DNA from: CAVYHJ01 sp963768165 [NCBI: uncultured bacterium]
GTDB lineage: Bacteria > UBP4 > UBA4092
NCBI GenBank assembly: GCA_963768165.1
Contig: CAVYHJ010000002.1
Span: 1,193,977-1,257,976 of the forward strand
Direction of reading: 5' to 3'
Length of the DNA stretch: 64,000 bases
Below the pieces are notes generated by a model. That model did no database searches and had not been told where the DNA came from. It saw nothing but the letters and a program-made list of their open reading frames with translations. Shown here piece after piece: positions 33,509-42,407 of this stretch. The first letter of the stretch is position 1. Each line of letters begins with the position of its first letter. The position numbers and the translations under genes are program-made.

Positions 33509-35137
33509 TTACTGAGAGTCCTCACTTTGATCCGGGCTTGATTCTCCTGAGTCTCCCGAGTCTCCTGTATCTTCCTGGTTTTTACTCTTTTTGAGTTTAC
33601 ATATTACTTGGCATCGAACGATAGGTTTCCCTTCCATAACATCGGTATTGACATTTTGTACCCGCACTGTATCGAATAATCCAATTTTTTCAACTTCAGG
33701 CCGGAAATCCACGGCATCCTCCATGCTCATAGCAACGGCAGTTAGAGTTATATTCTTATACCGCTCATAGGTAAACCGTTCCAGAGTTACACGAGTAGGG
33801 ACCGAACTAATTTGACTGATTCCCGCCAGGGCTTCGATACCGATATCCGTTTTCGATATCATTTTATTGAGGGAATCAATCTGATGTTTCATATCTGCCA
33901 ACTTATCGGCGAGCGGTTTTTTTTGCAACAACTCCCTATCTATGGTATGGATTTGTAATTCCATGTTGACATATTGCCGGTATCCGAATACAACTCCGGC
34001 AATGAGTAATACCAATACACCAATGCCAATTTGTAATGCAAAATTTTTCTTTTTACGGGCGATACGCCGGCCCAAAATTTCCGGAGGCAGTAAATTTATC
34101 GCGGCTCCCAATGGAGCATCCAGTTTTCGCAGTGCCAATCCGTAGGCCGTATTAAATTGAGGGGATAACCCCTTGCTGGATTCCAACAAATTGGCGACAA
34201 AAGCAGGAACCCCGATTTCTTTTTCCAAATGTTCTTTTAGAAAAGGCAACCGTGCCAATCCACCGTTTAAAATAATACTCTGGAGTTGAGTAACACCGAA
34301 TTCGCTGGCAAAATAATCAATCGAACGCTTTATCTCGTTGTCCAACCGTTCCAGCCAACTATTGACAGATTGTTCCACCGTTTCATGAGGATATTTTTCG
34401 ATACCGAAATCCGGCTTGCCGTAATCCAGTTTGGTTATCAATGAACGGGCTTCTTGAGAAGAAATATCCAAATCATCCTGCAAGGTTTTTATCAATTGCG
34501 ACCCGGCAATAGTGGCGGTTCGGGTATAACGTAGAGTATGATTTTGTACCAGGGAAAGTTCCATTAAATTGGCGCCTAAATCAATCACCAAGTGTGCTTT
34601 GTCTTGTTCCTTTGATAATGCCGGATACGCCTGACGCAATCCGCGGACAAGAGCCAGAGAACTAACATCGGCGGAATACGGTTCAAGGTGCAAAGAACGC
34701 AGCAAAGTGATATGTTCTTCAACCAAAGACCGTCGGGAAACCACCAGCAATACATCCGATCCACCCATTGGACTGCTCCCGATTAATTCGAAATCAACGA
34801 TGTCCTGGTCGGTGAAAAACGGGACATATTTCGCTGCTTCGAAACGGATCATCTGTTGGACTTCATTGACGGAATTGGTCGGTAGTTTGATATAACGAAC
34901 CACTACGGATTGTTTGGGTACTGCGGTTACTAAATTAACCGGATGAATTTTCGATTGGGCAAGCAATTTTTTGAGCGCATCGGCAACAGGTGACGTTCCA
35001 CCGGCTGTTTCTGGAATCTGTGGAATCTCAATTTCCGCGGACGCAATAACTGTGGCAGTATCGCCTCGATTCCTTCTAATCTGAACCAGTTTGATACTCT
35101 CTGTCCCGATGTCTAATCCTGTAACGATTTTTGCCAT
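33509..35137 (-). CDS. pilM: Fused PilM-PilN secretion/pilus platform protein
   Basis: 542 residues. Residues 1-340 form a PilM actin-like ATPase domain (GLDIGTESIKLVQI; LVIDLGANLMELSLV; SIILNGGLARLPFLKEHLEK). After a linker come a transmembrane helix (ALQIGIGVLVLLIAGVVFGY, about 372) and a PilN-like periplasmic part with LERFTYERYKNITLTAVAMS. In most bacteria PilM and PilN are separate and PilM binds the PilN N-terminus; here the two are one chain, as in GspL. The C-terminus is an acidic Ser/Asp tail. It lies 18 bases after gspK. Confidence 0.88.
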   Translation of the reverse strand: MAKIVTGLDIGTESIKLVQIRRNRGDTATVIASAEIEIPQIPETAGGTSPVADALKKLLAQSKIHPVNLVTAVPKQSVVVRYIKLPTNSVNEVQQMIRFEAAKYVPFFTDQDIVDFELIGSSPMGGSDVLLVVSRRSLVEEHITLLRSLHLEPYSADVSSLALVRGLRQAYPALSKEQDKAHLVIDLGANLMELSLVQNHTLRYTRTATIAGSQLIKTLQDDLDISSQEARSLITKLDYGKPDFGIEKYPHETVEQSVNSWLERLDNEIKRSIDYFASEFGVTQLQSIILNGGLARLPFLKEHLEKEIGVPAFVANLLESSKGLSPQFNTAYGLALRKLDAPLGAAINLLPPEILGRRIARKKKNFALQIGIGVLVLLIAGVVFGYRQYVNMELQIHTIDRELLQKKPLADKLADMKHQIDSLNKMISKTDIGIEALAGISQISSVPTRVTLERFTYERYKNITLTAVAMSMEDAVDFRPEVEKIGLFDTVRVQNVNTDVMEGKPIVRCQVICKLKKSKNQEDTGDSGDSGESSPDQSEDSQ

Positions 35138-35155
35138 AGCCTTATCCTTTAATCT

Positions 35156-36286
35156 TTAATATTCCATCCAGCGTTTTATTTGCAATTTTACACCTTCTTT
35201 AGTACTTACGGACGAATTCTCAATATCTTCTTGTTCCTCCGGAGTAAGTGTAGTAACAATCCAATCCCGCTGAACCAGCGCTTTGATTTTCTTTTTCGCG
35301 CGGGAGACTTCCCCAACACTGGTAATTTCGAATAAATTTGAAGAGGTCTTCATGACGGAATTGATTCGTGTCGCCAAAACCGGGCTTAAAGGACCTATAT
35401 CACCGCTGATTTGTCCTGCATTGATATACGGTTGGTCATCATCGGTTCCTGGTTCTCCATCCGCTCCGTTCCGGTGACTGATAATTTTCTCTGCGATGGT
35501 CAAGGCGTTATCCATATCTGGTTCTCCGAGTCCAATGACAACCGCCGTCAGGGAAGGGAGCGGTGCCGTATTTATATTTATGGTACCATCGCCGTCCACC
35601 GTCACTAAATTAATCAGAGCTATTTTGGTTTCCGGGTCTCCGTACACTTCCCGCGGGGTAAATAAAATGTCCGGTGTCATTCCCGGAGATTGTAATAATT
35701 CATCGGGAGTCACGTATCCCGTTGAATCATTGGCATTTTTAAAATGGGCTTTCGCCAAAGTCGAATCTTCCGAGGGGTAATAAAACTCCTCTTTCGATTG
35801 GGTAGTATCAAAAAGATACGTATCATCCGGTTTTCGATAATCAATAATCGCTCCGGCATAAAACTTGGCATCGTCATCATCGAAATTCAAAGCCTTAAAC
35901 AATCCTTCCAACATGGGTTCACTGGCATAATTAATATTTAATTTGCTATATTCATCCACCACATTCACGGTATACGTTCCTTCACCCAGTTTAAAATGAT
36001 CAAAGATATCTTTTGTATCGTCTGTCCATGACCAACTATCGTCCAGACCGTCATAAATCGCCGTGCGGGATTTGTGATCCAAAACCAGATCGTTTTTTAA
36101 TTCCACCATAGCTCTCTCAATCCCTGCCTTTGCCAAATAATAGGCCGTGTGACTGTCTACCTGGTACCGCGCCAACCGCGCCTCTAAATGTAATTCGATG
36201 GAAAACCCCAGTGCAATCACCGATAGGATTAACAACACCCACAAAGTGATGATTAAAATAACTCCGGATTCCGTTTGTTTTTTCAT
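35156..36286 (-). CDS. gspK: Type II secretion minor pseudopilin GspK
   Basis: 376 residues. The prepilin leader MKKQTESGVILIITLWVLLI lacks the classical F after G but keeps the hydrophobic helix. The large periplasmic domain contains LNINYASEPMLEGL and ININTAPLPSLTAVV, the helix-hairpin-helix-like motifs of GspK, plus DPETKIALINLV. GspK caps the pseudopilus tip with GspI and GspJ, whose genes lie directly upstream in the same direction (2-base gap to gspJ). Confidence 0.88.
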   Translation of the reverse strand: MKKQTESGVILIITLWVLLILSVIALGFSIELHLEARLARYQVDSHTAYYLAKAGIERAMVELKNDLVLDHKSRTAIYDGLDDSWSWTDDTKDIFDHFKLGEGTYTVNVVDEYSKLNINYASEPMLEGLFKALNFDDDDAKFYAGAIIDYRKPDDTYLFDTTQSKEEFYYPSEDSTLAKAHFKNANDSTGYVTPDELLQSPGMTPDILFTPREVYGDPETKIALINLVTVDGDGTININTAPLPSLTAVVIGLGEPDMDNALTIAEKIISHRNGADGEPGTDDDQPYINAGQISGDIGPLSPVLATRINSVMKTSSNLFEITSVGEVSRAKKKIKALVQRDWIVTTLTPEEQEDIENSSVSTKEGVKLQIKRWMEY

Positions 36287-36288
36287 AT

Positions 36289-37173
36289 CTAATCATTGGT
36301 GTTACGTGATAATTCGGGTTTGGACGAGGGTATTTCACTAATCCATTCAAATTCACGTCCGGGAGATTTTGGATTATCCACTTCCTGTAAGAGCAATTTG
36401 ATTTTGACCGCATCCGGTAAATTGTCGGGATATACGTGCACGTAATTCACCCTGCTAATATCCAACAAGGATTCCGCGTCTTGGTCGCTCTTTTGATTGC
36501 GGTATGAATCTCTGCGGGAATCCCAGGTATCTACCCAATACCATTTATTGTCTTTCCAATATCCATAATTAAATTCACAAGACAATACATGGTGCACTAA
36601 ATCTTCACTCTCGGAAATAGAAGAAAAGGTATTCCCGGTAATTTCATTGGCATTGCGAAATAACACATTGTTGGTATATGTATAATCTACGTGAAAAATT
36701 CCTTCCCGCATTCCTTTTACCGTGCCCAAGGGAACTTCCTCAAAAGTATATAGGGACAGAGAGGTGGTTGTGCCATAAAACGGATAGGGAGCGATGGAAT
36801 ACGATGTCTCATCCGGTACCCAGGACGTATCTGTCGAATAATCCATTTCTCCCGTTGTATCCGGTTGAATCGGGGGGATATCATAAGAAGTTTCGTCAAT
36901 CCCTGGAATACTCCGTAAGTCCCGTTGAGTGAAGTCCGTCAAAGTTCGGGCTTCTTGAAATAATTGTTTTTCCGTGCTGCCAACTTTATACATTTGCAAC
37001 CCCGCTCGGAATGTGGAATAGACCGCTCCGATAATCAGGCTGAATATTACTACACCCAATAATACTTCCAATAATGTAAACCCTGTTAGAGAGATATTTT
37101 CCTTCCACAATTGATTTTTCTTTTCTTTGTCCTCTAACGGGGTAAATCCTGATTTCCATGGGCTTTTTACCAT
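36289..37173 (-). CDS. gspJ: Type II secretion minor pseudopilin GspJ
   Basis: 294 residues. The prepilin peptidase site is TG|FTLLEVLLGVVIFSLII at about residue 30, with the conserved Glu5. The leader is unusually long and contains a second similar motif (SGFTPLEDK) near residue 8, so the true start may be an internal TTG (about 37110) instead of ATG 37173. The C-terminal domain is beta-rich and soluble. AAAGG lies close before the ATG, next to a GCGTCGGGAA-type hairpin. Confidence 0.82.
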   Translation of the reverse strand: MVKSPWKSGFTPLEDKEKKNQLWKENISLTGFTLLEVLLGVVIFSLIIGAVYSTFRAGLQMYKVGSTEKQLFQEARTLTDFTQRDLRSIPGIDETSYDIPPIQPDTTGEMDYSTDTSWVPDETSYSIAPYPFYGTTTSLSLYTFEEVPLGTVKGMREGIFHVDYTYTNNVLFRNANEITGNTFSSISESEDLVHHVLSCEFNYGYWKDNKWYWVDTWDSRRDSYRNQKSDQDAESLLDISRVNYVHVYPDNLPDAVKIKLLLQEVDNPKSPGREFEWISEIPSSKPELSRNTND

Positions 37174-37191
37174 AATCCTTTGCGTCGGGAA

Positions 37192-37214
37192 TGAGATCTT
37201 TTCTTTCCCGATGC
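37192..37214. repeat. GCGTCGGGAA hairpin repeat (copy 4)
   Basis: Arms GCGTCGGGAA (37192-37201) and TTTCCCGATGC (to 37214) with a short loop, between gspI and gspJ. It leaves only a few bases for the gspJ ribosome site. Confidence 0.6.
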
Positions 37215-37266
37215 CTTCCTCTGTGTTTTACGTGTCATAAAATCCGGGTATCCGGGACAATTCATA

Positions 37267-37722
37267 TTAAACACCGGTTATATACCGGATTCGGGATGTT
37301 TTATAGGTTATCAGCGTGATCGGGGTTTGTGTTTTTCCCCGCTCTTTATAGGAGACAGAAAGTGTAATCACTTTATACGTATCCGGTTCCAGGGTGATGC
37401 CTATTTGGTCTCCATAAAACTCCGATTGTTCCTCTTTAATGTCATATTCCCAGCTATATTCGGCATATTTATCTCCAAAATCACCGTGTCCATAATCGCG
37501 AATTTCATCTTCTTGCGCGGATTCGATTTCATACATTTTTTTCTCCGCCAGTTGCAAAGCGGTTTGATACCGTCCACTGGTGATAATGATTTTACTGGAC
37601 GATGAAAATGCCCCTAAAACCGCCAGCAAACCTACTGTCAAGATAATTACAGAGACTAATACTTCCAGTAAAACAAACCCGGACGATTTTACCTGATAGG
37701 CCTTAGATTGTAGATTTGTCAT
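37267..37722 (-). CDS. gspI: Type II secretion/type IV pilus minor pseudopilin GspI (PilV-like)
   Basis: 151 residues from ATG 37722 (MTNLQSKAYQVKSSGFVLLE). It carries the prepilin site G|FVLLEVLVSVIILTVGLLA with Glu5, then a soluble domain of about 100 residues. I chose ATG 37722 because the longer frame to 37812 would give an atypical 44-residue leader and start almost at the predicted transcription start. It is the first gene of the operon gspI-J-K-pilMN-pilO-pilP-gspD. The motor ATPase GspE, platform GspF and major pilin GspG are not in the window. Confidence 0.82.
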   Translation of the reverse strand: MTNLQSKAYQVKSSGFVLLEVLVSVIILTVGLLAVLGAFSSSSKIIITSGRYQTALQLAEKKMYEIESAQEDEIRDYGHGDFGDKYAEYSWEYDIKEEQSEFYGDQIGITLEPDTYKVITLSVSYKERGKTQTPITLITYKTSRIRYITGV

Positions 37723-37822
37723 CCTGTAACCTGATTCCTGTACCCTGCAATACCCGCAAACCCGCGAATATGGTTGACTTTGTTGGTTTTCTCTAATTTT
37801 TCCAACCTCCAAAATGTTAAAA

Positions 37823-37831
37823 ATTATATCA
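37823..37831 (-). promoter_or_regulatory. Extended -10 promoter of the secretion operon
   Basis: On the minus strand ATGATATAAT gives TG-n-TATAAT (TATAAT at 37823-37828), upstream of gspI. No good -35 hexamer is visible. Confidence 0.5.
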
Positions 37832-37901
37832 TATTTCGTTAAAGTAATGGGGAATCCTCGTATCCAACAGTTGATTCACAAACTCAAATATGCAGTGAAC
37901 C

Positions 37902-37934
37902 GGGAGTGGAGGTGAAATTTTCACCTCCACTCCC
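37902..37934. terminator. Strong palindrome between divergent operons
   Basis: Arms GGGAGTGGAGGTGAAA and TTTCACCTCCACTCCC are perfectly complementary around one base. There is no clear T tract on either side. It may be a bidirectional terminator or operator between the secretion operon and the kelch gene; the rest of 37723-38026 shows nothing else. Confidence 0.45.
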
Positions 37935-38026
37935 CCTCCTGATTTATTTAGGGTATTATTAGTATCCCTTTCCTTGCTTTTGCTCGTGATAGAGTAGCGA
38001 TTATCAAGCCGGAGGAATATACTTAT

Positions 38027-39065
38027 TTGTATAAAAAATCATTAGTTAAAATACCTTTTGTTGTTTTTGAGTATGTGTATTTCCATTCATGGTTTCTCTC
38101 AAACACTAGGACAATGGACATTAACCAGCCCTATGAATCAAGGACGATCATTTTCCGTAGGATTTAGTTTCAATAATCATATTTACGTTGTAGGTGGAGA
38201 GTATTTTCTAATTCCTTTATCAAGTGTAGAAATGGCAACGGTAAATCAAGATGGCACTTTATCTAATTGGGCTTTTTGTAGTTCCCTTAATCAATCGCGG
38301 TGGGGTGAGATAGGGGGTGCATGGAATGGATACCTCTATGCAGTTGGAGGGGAAGATAGTACGCATATTTTATCCACAGTTGAGCGTGCAACTGTCCAAT
38401 CCGATGGCACATTGGGTGCATGGGAAATTATCAATTCCTCAGTTCCTCAACGAGAGGGTGCTGCAGGGTGTATTTATAACGATTGGATTTATATTACTGG
38501 AGGATCAACTGGACTGTTTCAAAATACCTCTTCCGTAATGCGTTCTCAAATTAATTCAGATGGTTCTCTAAGCACTTGGTATACCTGTACCACTTTTCTT
38601 AATACAGCAAGATATGGACATAACGCAGTCACTTATAATGGGTATATGTATGTCTATGGCGGTTTTGACTCTACTAATTTAATTTTAAGGGACATAGAGA
38701 GATCTCCAATTTACCCTGATGGGAATTTAGGTCCTTGGGTAAGTATAAGTTCTACGATATATTATCAGGGTGATGCATCTTCAATAATTGCTGATGGATA
38801 CATGTTTGTAATGGGAGGTATAGGTTACCCATCTTCAGAAAAGTATGTAGAACGCACACAATTATTATCAAATGGAGATTTGGGAGACTGGGAGTTTGTC
38901 AGTTCCATGACAGTTGGACGCGAACTGCTTGCTGTGGTAACAGCTCAGAACAATATTTATGCTATTGGTGGGTTTACGGGCTACACTGATACAAATAGTG
39001 TAGAATATGTGCCTATCTTAAACACTACGGATATAAAAAAGACGGATTGGGAAATTTTTGAGTAA
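38027..39065 (+). CDS. Secreted kelch-type beta-propeller protein, apparent frameshift in signal peptide
   Basis: Six kelch-type blades with repeated YVVGG, YAVGG, YITGG, YVYGG, FVMGG and YAIGG strands, each followed by a DG.LG.W turn; about 335 residues are in the main frame (38058-39065). The expected signal peptide is split. GGAGG at 38011-38015 precedes TTG 38027 and MYKKSLVKIPF in one frame, while the hydrophobic core LLFLSMCISIHGFSQ lies in the frame one base later. A single-base shift in the T-rich stretch 38056-38069 would join them. This may be a real mutation, a sequencing error or frameshifting. The gene overlaps the next by 8 bases. Confidence 0.75.
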
Positions 39066-40758
39066 TCAATTGGATACCCCAATTAACCTACCCGCTTCCA
39101 CCCGCCGGGCATGGCTGATATTTCTATTTCTCTGCTATTGCTGTTTAGCCATTCCCAGTATTTTCACCAATTCAGCCATGCACGATGAATTTGTCCATGT
39201 TCCGGTGGGATATGCTCAAGCACGATACGGTTTATTCAATCTGGAATCGGCAAATCCGCCTTTAATCCGCATGATTTTCGGATACCCGATTCGGTACTAT
39301 TCACCTATTTTGTATTGGGGAGAGAAACTTCCAACGATTGATTATCTTCCCTACTCCTACATGTTCCAAGCCGATAATGCCGCGCTCTATCACACTATGA
39401 TTGTGACCAGCCGGTTTGTGGTGTTGGCGTTGTCCCTTCTTCTGGCTTATCTGGTGTACCGCTGGGCACGGGAAGAATACGGCGATAGGGCAGGATTATT
39501 TGCCCTTGTTCTCTGTCTTTTCAATCCCAATATCTTGGCGCATGGGACTGCCGCAACCCTGGATATCGGACTTGCTTTATCCTGGCTTGGTGTCCTGTAT
39601 TGTCTCAAAAAATATATGGATCATCCGACCTGGTTCCGGTTGATTTTAATAGGCATTTTATTGGGATTGGCGGAAACAGCAAAATTCACTTCACTGCTTC
39701 TCTTTCTGATTATCCCCTTGATTTTATTATTAGATTCAGATTTCCAGAAAAAGATTACTTCCAAGAAATTTATTTTTCATGCGATGACCGTGTTGGTGAT
39801 TTGTCTTGTGGTGATGAATTCAGTATATAGTTTTCACCGGTCTTTTACACCCTTAGGTGAATATAAATTTCGCTTTGCTTTGTTCCAACAAGTGGGCTCG
39901 TTGATTCCGGCAAGTACGCCCATCCCCTTGCCGTTTTATTATCTTTCGGGTGTGGATAACCAACTCACGGAAACCGCCAAATATCCCAGTTATCTCAATG
40001 GACATTTTTCGTATACTGGATTTTGGTCTTATTATCTCGAAGCGTTTGTTATTAAAAATCCGGTGGCGTTTCTTATCTTTTTGGGTTGGGTACTTTATCT
40101 TTTGTTTCTGACTGTCAAAGGAGGCGTCGGGAAATTCGGGCGTGAACGCCCTCCTACATTCCCGACCCTGAGAAAACTATCCCGCTCGGAACTGATTTGG
40201 ATGATGAGCGCGGGTATCTTAATTTTGTTTTTTTCCTATAGCCGGATGAAAAATATTGGTTTGCGTTATATTCTTCCCGCCTTTCCTTTTTTATTTATGC
40301 TTTGCGGGAAGGTTATTTCTCAAAGATGGGATAAGAAAATTTTATTGAGTTTGCTTTTGGTCTGGTACATAGGTTCCACGCTCTATGTCTGTCCACAGTA
40401 TTTGGGATATTACAATGAATTGGTAGGCGGGTCGGGAAACGGCTATAAATATCTATTGGATTCCAATACCGATTGGGGACAGGATTTTATACGATTGAAA
40501 GCCTATATGACAAAACACGGAATGCAGAAAATTTGGTTCGCCCCTTCCGTTCCCGGCGACCCCAAAATTTATGGGATTAATTTTGAACATGCTCCAGAAG
40601 AACCTGTCTCTGGTATCGTGGCGATTAGTGTGAACGTAGACCCTTATCGCGGATTCCGAGGACCCGACCCCACCAAACGTGAACGGTATGGCTGGCTCAA
40701 CCAATATCCACCCACTGCCCGAATCGGCTCCTCCATTTTCATCTACGATGTACCGTAA
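39058..40758 (+). CDS. Membrane glycosyltransferase, GT39/ArnT-like
   Basis: 566 residues with about 11 membrane helices. The first periplasmic loop has the acidic MHDEFVHVP (DE pair at the place of the catalytic Asp in GT39/ArnT-like enzymes) and NPPLIRM. A second conserved region is NPNILAHGTAATLDIGLA. Near the C-terminus LLDSNTDWGQD occurs. It probably moves a sugar from a polyprenyl-phosphate donor to a protein or lipid outside the membrane. The TTG start overlaps the kelch stop codon by 8 bases, implying coupled translation. A repeat element is embedded in frame at 40124-40167. Confidence 0.82.
   Translation: MSNQLDTPINLPASTRRAWLIFLFLCYCCLAIPSIFTNSAMHDEFVHVPVGYAQARYGLFNLESANPPLIRMIFGYPIRYYSPILYWGEKLPTIDYLPYSYMFQADNAALYHTMIVTSRFVVLALSLLLAYLVYRWAREEYGDRAGLFALVLCLFNPNILAHGTAATLDIGLALSWLGVLYCLKKYMDHPTWFRLILIGILLGLAETAKFTSLLLFLIIPLILLLDSDFQKKITSKKFIFHAMTVLVICLVVMNSVYSFHRSFTPLGEYKFRFALFQQVGSLIPASTPIPLPFYYLSGVDNQLTETAKYPSYLNGHFSYTGFWSYYLEAFVIKNPVAFLIFLGWVLYLLFLTVKGGVGKFGRERPPTFPTLRKLSRSELIWMMSAGILILFFSYSRMKNIGLRYILPAFPFLFMLCGKVISQRWDKKILLSLLLVWYIGSTLYVCPQYLGYYNELVGGSGNGYKYLLDSNTDWGQDFIRLKAYMTKHGMQKIWFAPSVPGDPKIYGINFEHAPEEPVSGIVAISVNVDPYRGFRGPDPTKRERYGWLNQYPPTARIGSSIFIYDVP
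40124..40167. repeat. GCGTCGGGAA repeat inserted within a coding sequence (copy 6)
   Basis: GCGTCGGGAAATTCGGGCGT and a downstream CCTACATTCCCGACC frame a hairpin that also contains the CGGGCG-GAA-CGCCC-TCCTAC unit seen beside rnpB. It encodes about 15 residues (GVGKFGRERPPTFPT) in a loop between two membrane helices of the glycosyltransferase without breaking the frame. Confidence 0.65.
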
Positions 40759-40800
40759 CGGGCTAAAGCCCTAAAACCTTCGACTAAAGTCGGGCAGAAA
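40759..40800. repeat. GGGCTAAAGCCC / CGACTAAAGTCG double hairpin
   Basis: Two adjacent short palindromes between convergent genes. The second matches the sequences flanking the IS4-type element (24196-24210 and 25897-25912). It could act as a bidirectional terminator. Confidence 0.6.
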
Positions 40801-40808
40801 TACTAACA

Positions 40809-41123
40809 CTACATCTCCAAATAAACACACGTGGCGCCTTCTCCGCCGGATTGGGGAGAAGCCGGACCGAATCTGTTTACATGGGGATGGTTGGTGAGAA
40901 ATTCCCTTATCGCTTTACGTAACTTTCCCGTCCCATGCCCGTGTACCAACCATACAGGAGATAACCCATACAGATAGGCTTTATCCAAATAGTCATCCAC
41001 CAATGCGATTCCCTCCTCGACGGTGCATCCATGCAAATCCAATTGATCGGTGACATCTCTTTTCTGGGTATACATGGAGACTTGAACTTTATTTTTTTCG
41101 GGTGGTAGTTTTTTAGGACGCAT
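40809..41123 (-). CDS. Smr-domain protein
   Basis: 104 residues forming a stand-alone Smr domain: LDLHGCTVEEG near 30-40, then the nuclease-type HGHGTGKLRKAIREFL, and a C-terminal GGEGATCVYL. These are the motifs of the MutS2 C-terminal domain, which nicks DNA or RNA. The gene starts inside the last codons of the GmhB-like gene (11-base overlap), so the two are co-translated. Its specific role is unknown; ribosome rescue and recombination control are known roles of relatives. Confidence 0.85.
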   Translation of the reverse strand: MRPKKLPPEKNKVQVSMYTQKRDVTDQLDLHGCTVEEGIALVDDYLDKAYLYGLSPVWLVHGHGTGKLRKAIREFLTNHPHVNRFGPASPQSGGEGATCVYLEM

Positions 41124-41700
41124 CGGATTTTAATATGATTTGGACAGCCTGTGCCAAATTCTTGACACAATAATCCGGCATAAATTGGTGTTCTTCATGA
41201 TTGATGGTTCGGCTTTTCTTCTTTGCAGAATACTCCGGTACTGCTGGTGTGATTCCGAGCCAAACCGTTTTACAACCCATCGTCTGCCCGGCTTCAATAT
41301 CCCGCCAGGAATCGCCCACCATCCAAGTCTTCCGAAAATCTATTTTTCTTCCTTTCGTGGCTTGACGAAATAATCCGGTCTTGGGTTTGCGGCAAGCACA
41401 TTTCTCCGATTCCAGATGAATGCAATAATTTACAGAAGTAAGTTTCCCTCCTGCTTTTTCAACGCGTTCCATTAATAATTGCGTGATTTCCGATAATTGA
41501 GTCCGGGTCATTAAACCTTTGGCGACACCCTGTTGGTTGGAAATGATATGAATCTCATATCCCGCACGGGTCAATTTTCCAAGAGACTCTGCCACTTTGG
41601 GCAATAACCGGAATTCCGCAATATGCCGGATATAATTCCCCGGCGTTATCCGGTTAATTACTCCGTCCCGATCCATGAATACAATTTTGGATTTTTTCAT
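41113..41700 (-). CDS. gmhB: HAD phosphatase, GmhB (D,D-heptose 1,7-bisphosphate phosphatase) type
   Basis: 195 residues. HAD motif I FMDRDGVINR, motif II HIISNQQGVAKG, the zinc-binding cluster YCIHLESEKCACRKPKTG, and motif IV MVGDSWRDIEAG are all present. The zinc loop is the hallmark of GmhB and the related histidinol phosphatase. Heptose synthesis for the LPS core fits a diderm with LpxC and LpxD. A short insert (PEYSAKKKSRTINHEEHQ) lies near the C-terminus. The start is ATG 41700. Confidence 0.82.
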   Translation of the reverse strand: MKKSKIVFMDRDGVINRITPGNYIRHIAEFRLLPKVAESLGKLTRAGYEIHIISNQQGVAKGLMTRTQLSEITQLLMERVEKAGGKLTSVNYCIHLESEKCACRKPKTGLFRQATKGRKIDFRKTWMVGDSWRDIEAGQTMGCKTVWLGITPAVPEYSAKKKSRTINHEEHQFMPDYCVKNLAQAVQIILKSDAS

Positions 41701-41822
41701 TAAATATGATTACAACACAATGATGGATATAACGTCAAAAGATTCCATCATCCTTGCTTAAAACAAAAATCTATTTTAAAAAGAATAACATTTCTTCAGG
41801 CATAAATAAACAAAGTTATTGA

Positions 41823-42245
41823 TTAAGAGGTTGTAGAATCGGGGGAGAGAGGGGTCGGTGGAGTGACGGGGGGCAATAGGATTTTCTCAACTAGATAAAC
41901 CAGCTGATCCATCTCAAATGGTTTGGCTAAATAACCCACAGCACCTTTTTTAAACCCAAAATCTTTTTCCTGTAAACTCGATTTGGCGGTAACTAATATA
42001 ACGGGAATATTTTTCAATTGAGGATTCTTTTTCATATTATCCATAATCTGGTACCCGCTCATCTTTGGCATGGTGATATCTAATAGCAATAAATCCGGCG
42101 GACTTTTCATAATTGTCGCCAAACACATTACACCGTCATATACTACCAGCACATCGAACTTTTCCAATAAGGCGGTTTGCATACATTGTGCAATATCTTT
42201 ATCATCATCGGCAATTAATATCCTTTTTCGCGGTTTCATTTCCAT
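41823..42245 (-). CDS. Stand-alone response-regulator receiver protein
   Basis: 140 residues, CheY-like: acidic pocket DDD (13-15), phosphorylation site Asp56 in LLLLDITMPKMSG, Thr86, and Lys108 in YLAKPFE. A Pro/Ser/Thr tail (PPVTPPTPLSPDSTTS) replaces any output domain. It probably works by protein contact, for example with a motility or polar complex. No histidine kinase gene is near. Confidence 0.88.
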   Translation of the reverse strand: MEMKPRKRILIADDDKDIAQCMQTALLEKFDVLVVYDGVMCLATIMKSPPDLLLLDITMPKMSGYQIMDNMKKNPQLKNIPVILVTAKSSLQEKDFGFKKGAVGYLAKPFEMDQLVYLVEKILLPPVTPPTPLSPDSTTS

Positions 42246-42353
42246 ACGATAACTCTGTTTTCAACTTGGTGTTTATCTTAGAACGGGTAATCAAGAAAAT
42301 CAAGTCATCTGTTGAAAAATCAATATTTTTTGTATGTTTTAGCGGATTTTGAC

Positions 42354-42380
42354 TTGACAGGAAAGGGGACTGCCTATAAA
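42354..42380 (+). promoter_or_regulatory. Promoter upstream of the 42,408 gene
   Basis: TTGACA (42354-42359) and TATAAA (42375-42380) are 15 bases apart, directly before the AAAGGAG ribosome site. The position rules out the longer ORF start at 42312. Confidence 0.55.
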
Positions 42381-42407
42381 CTAAGGAAAATAGAAAAGGA
42401 GTTTATT

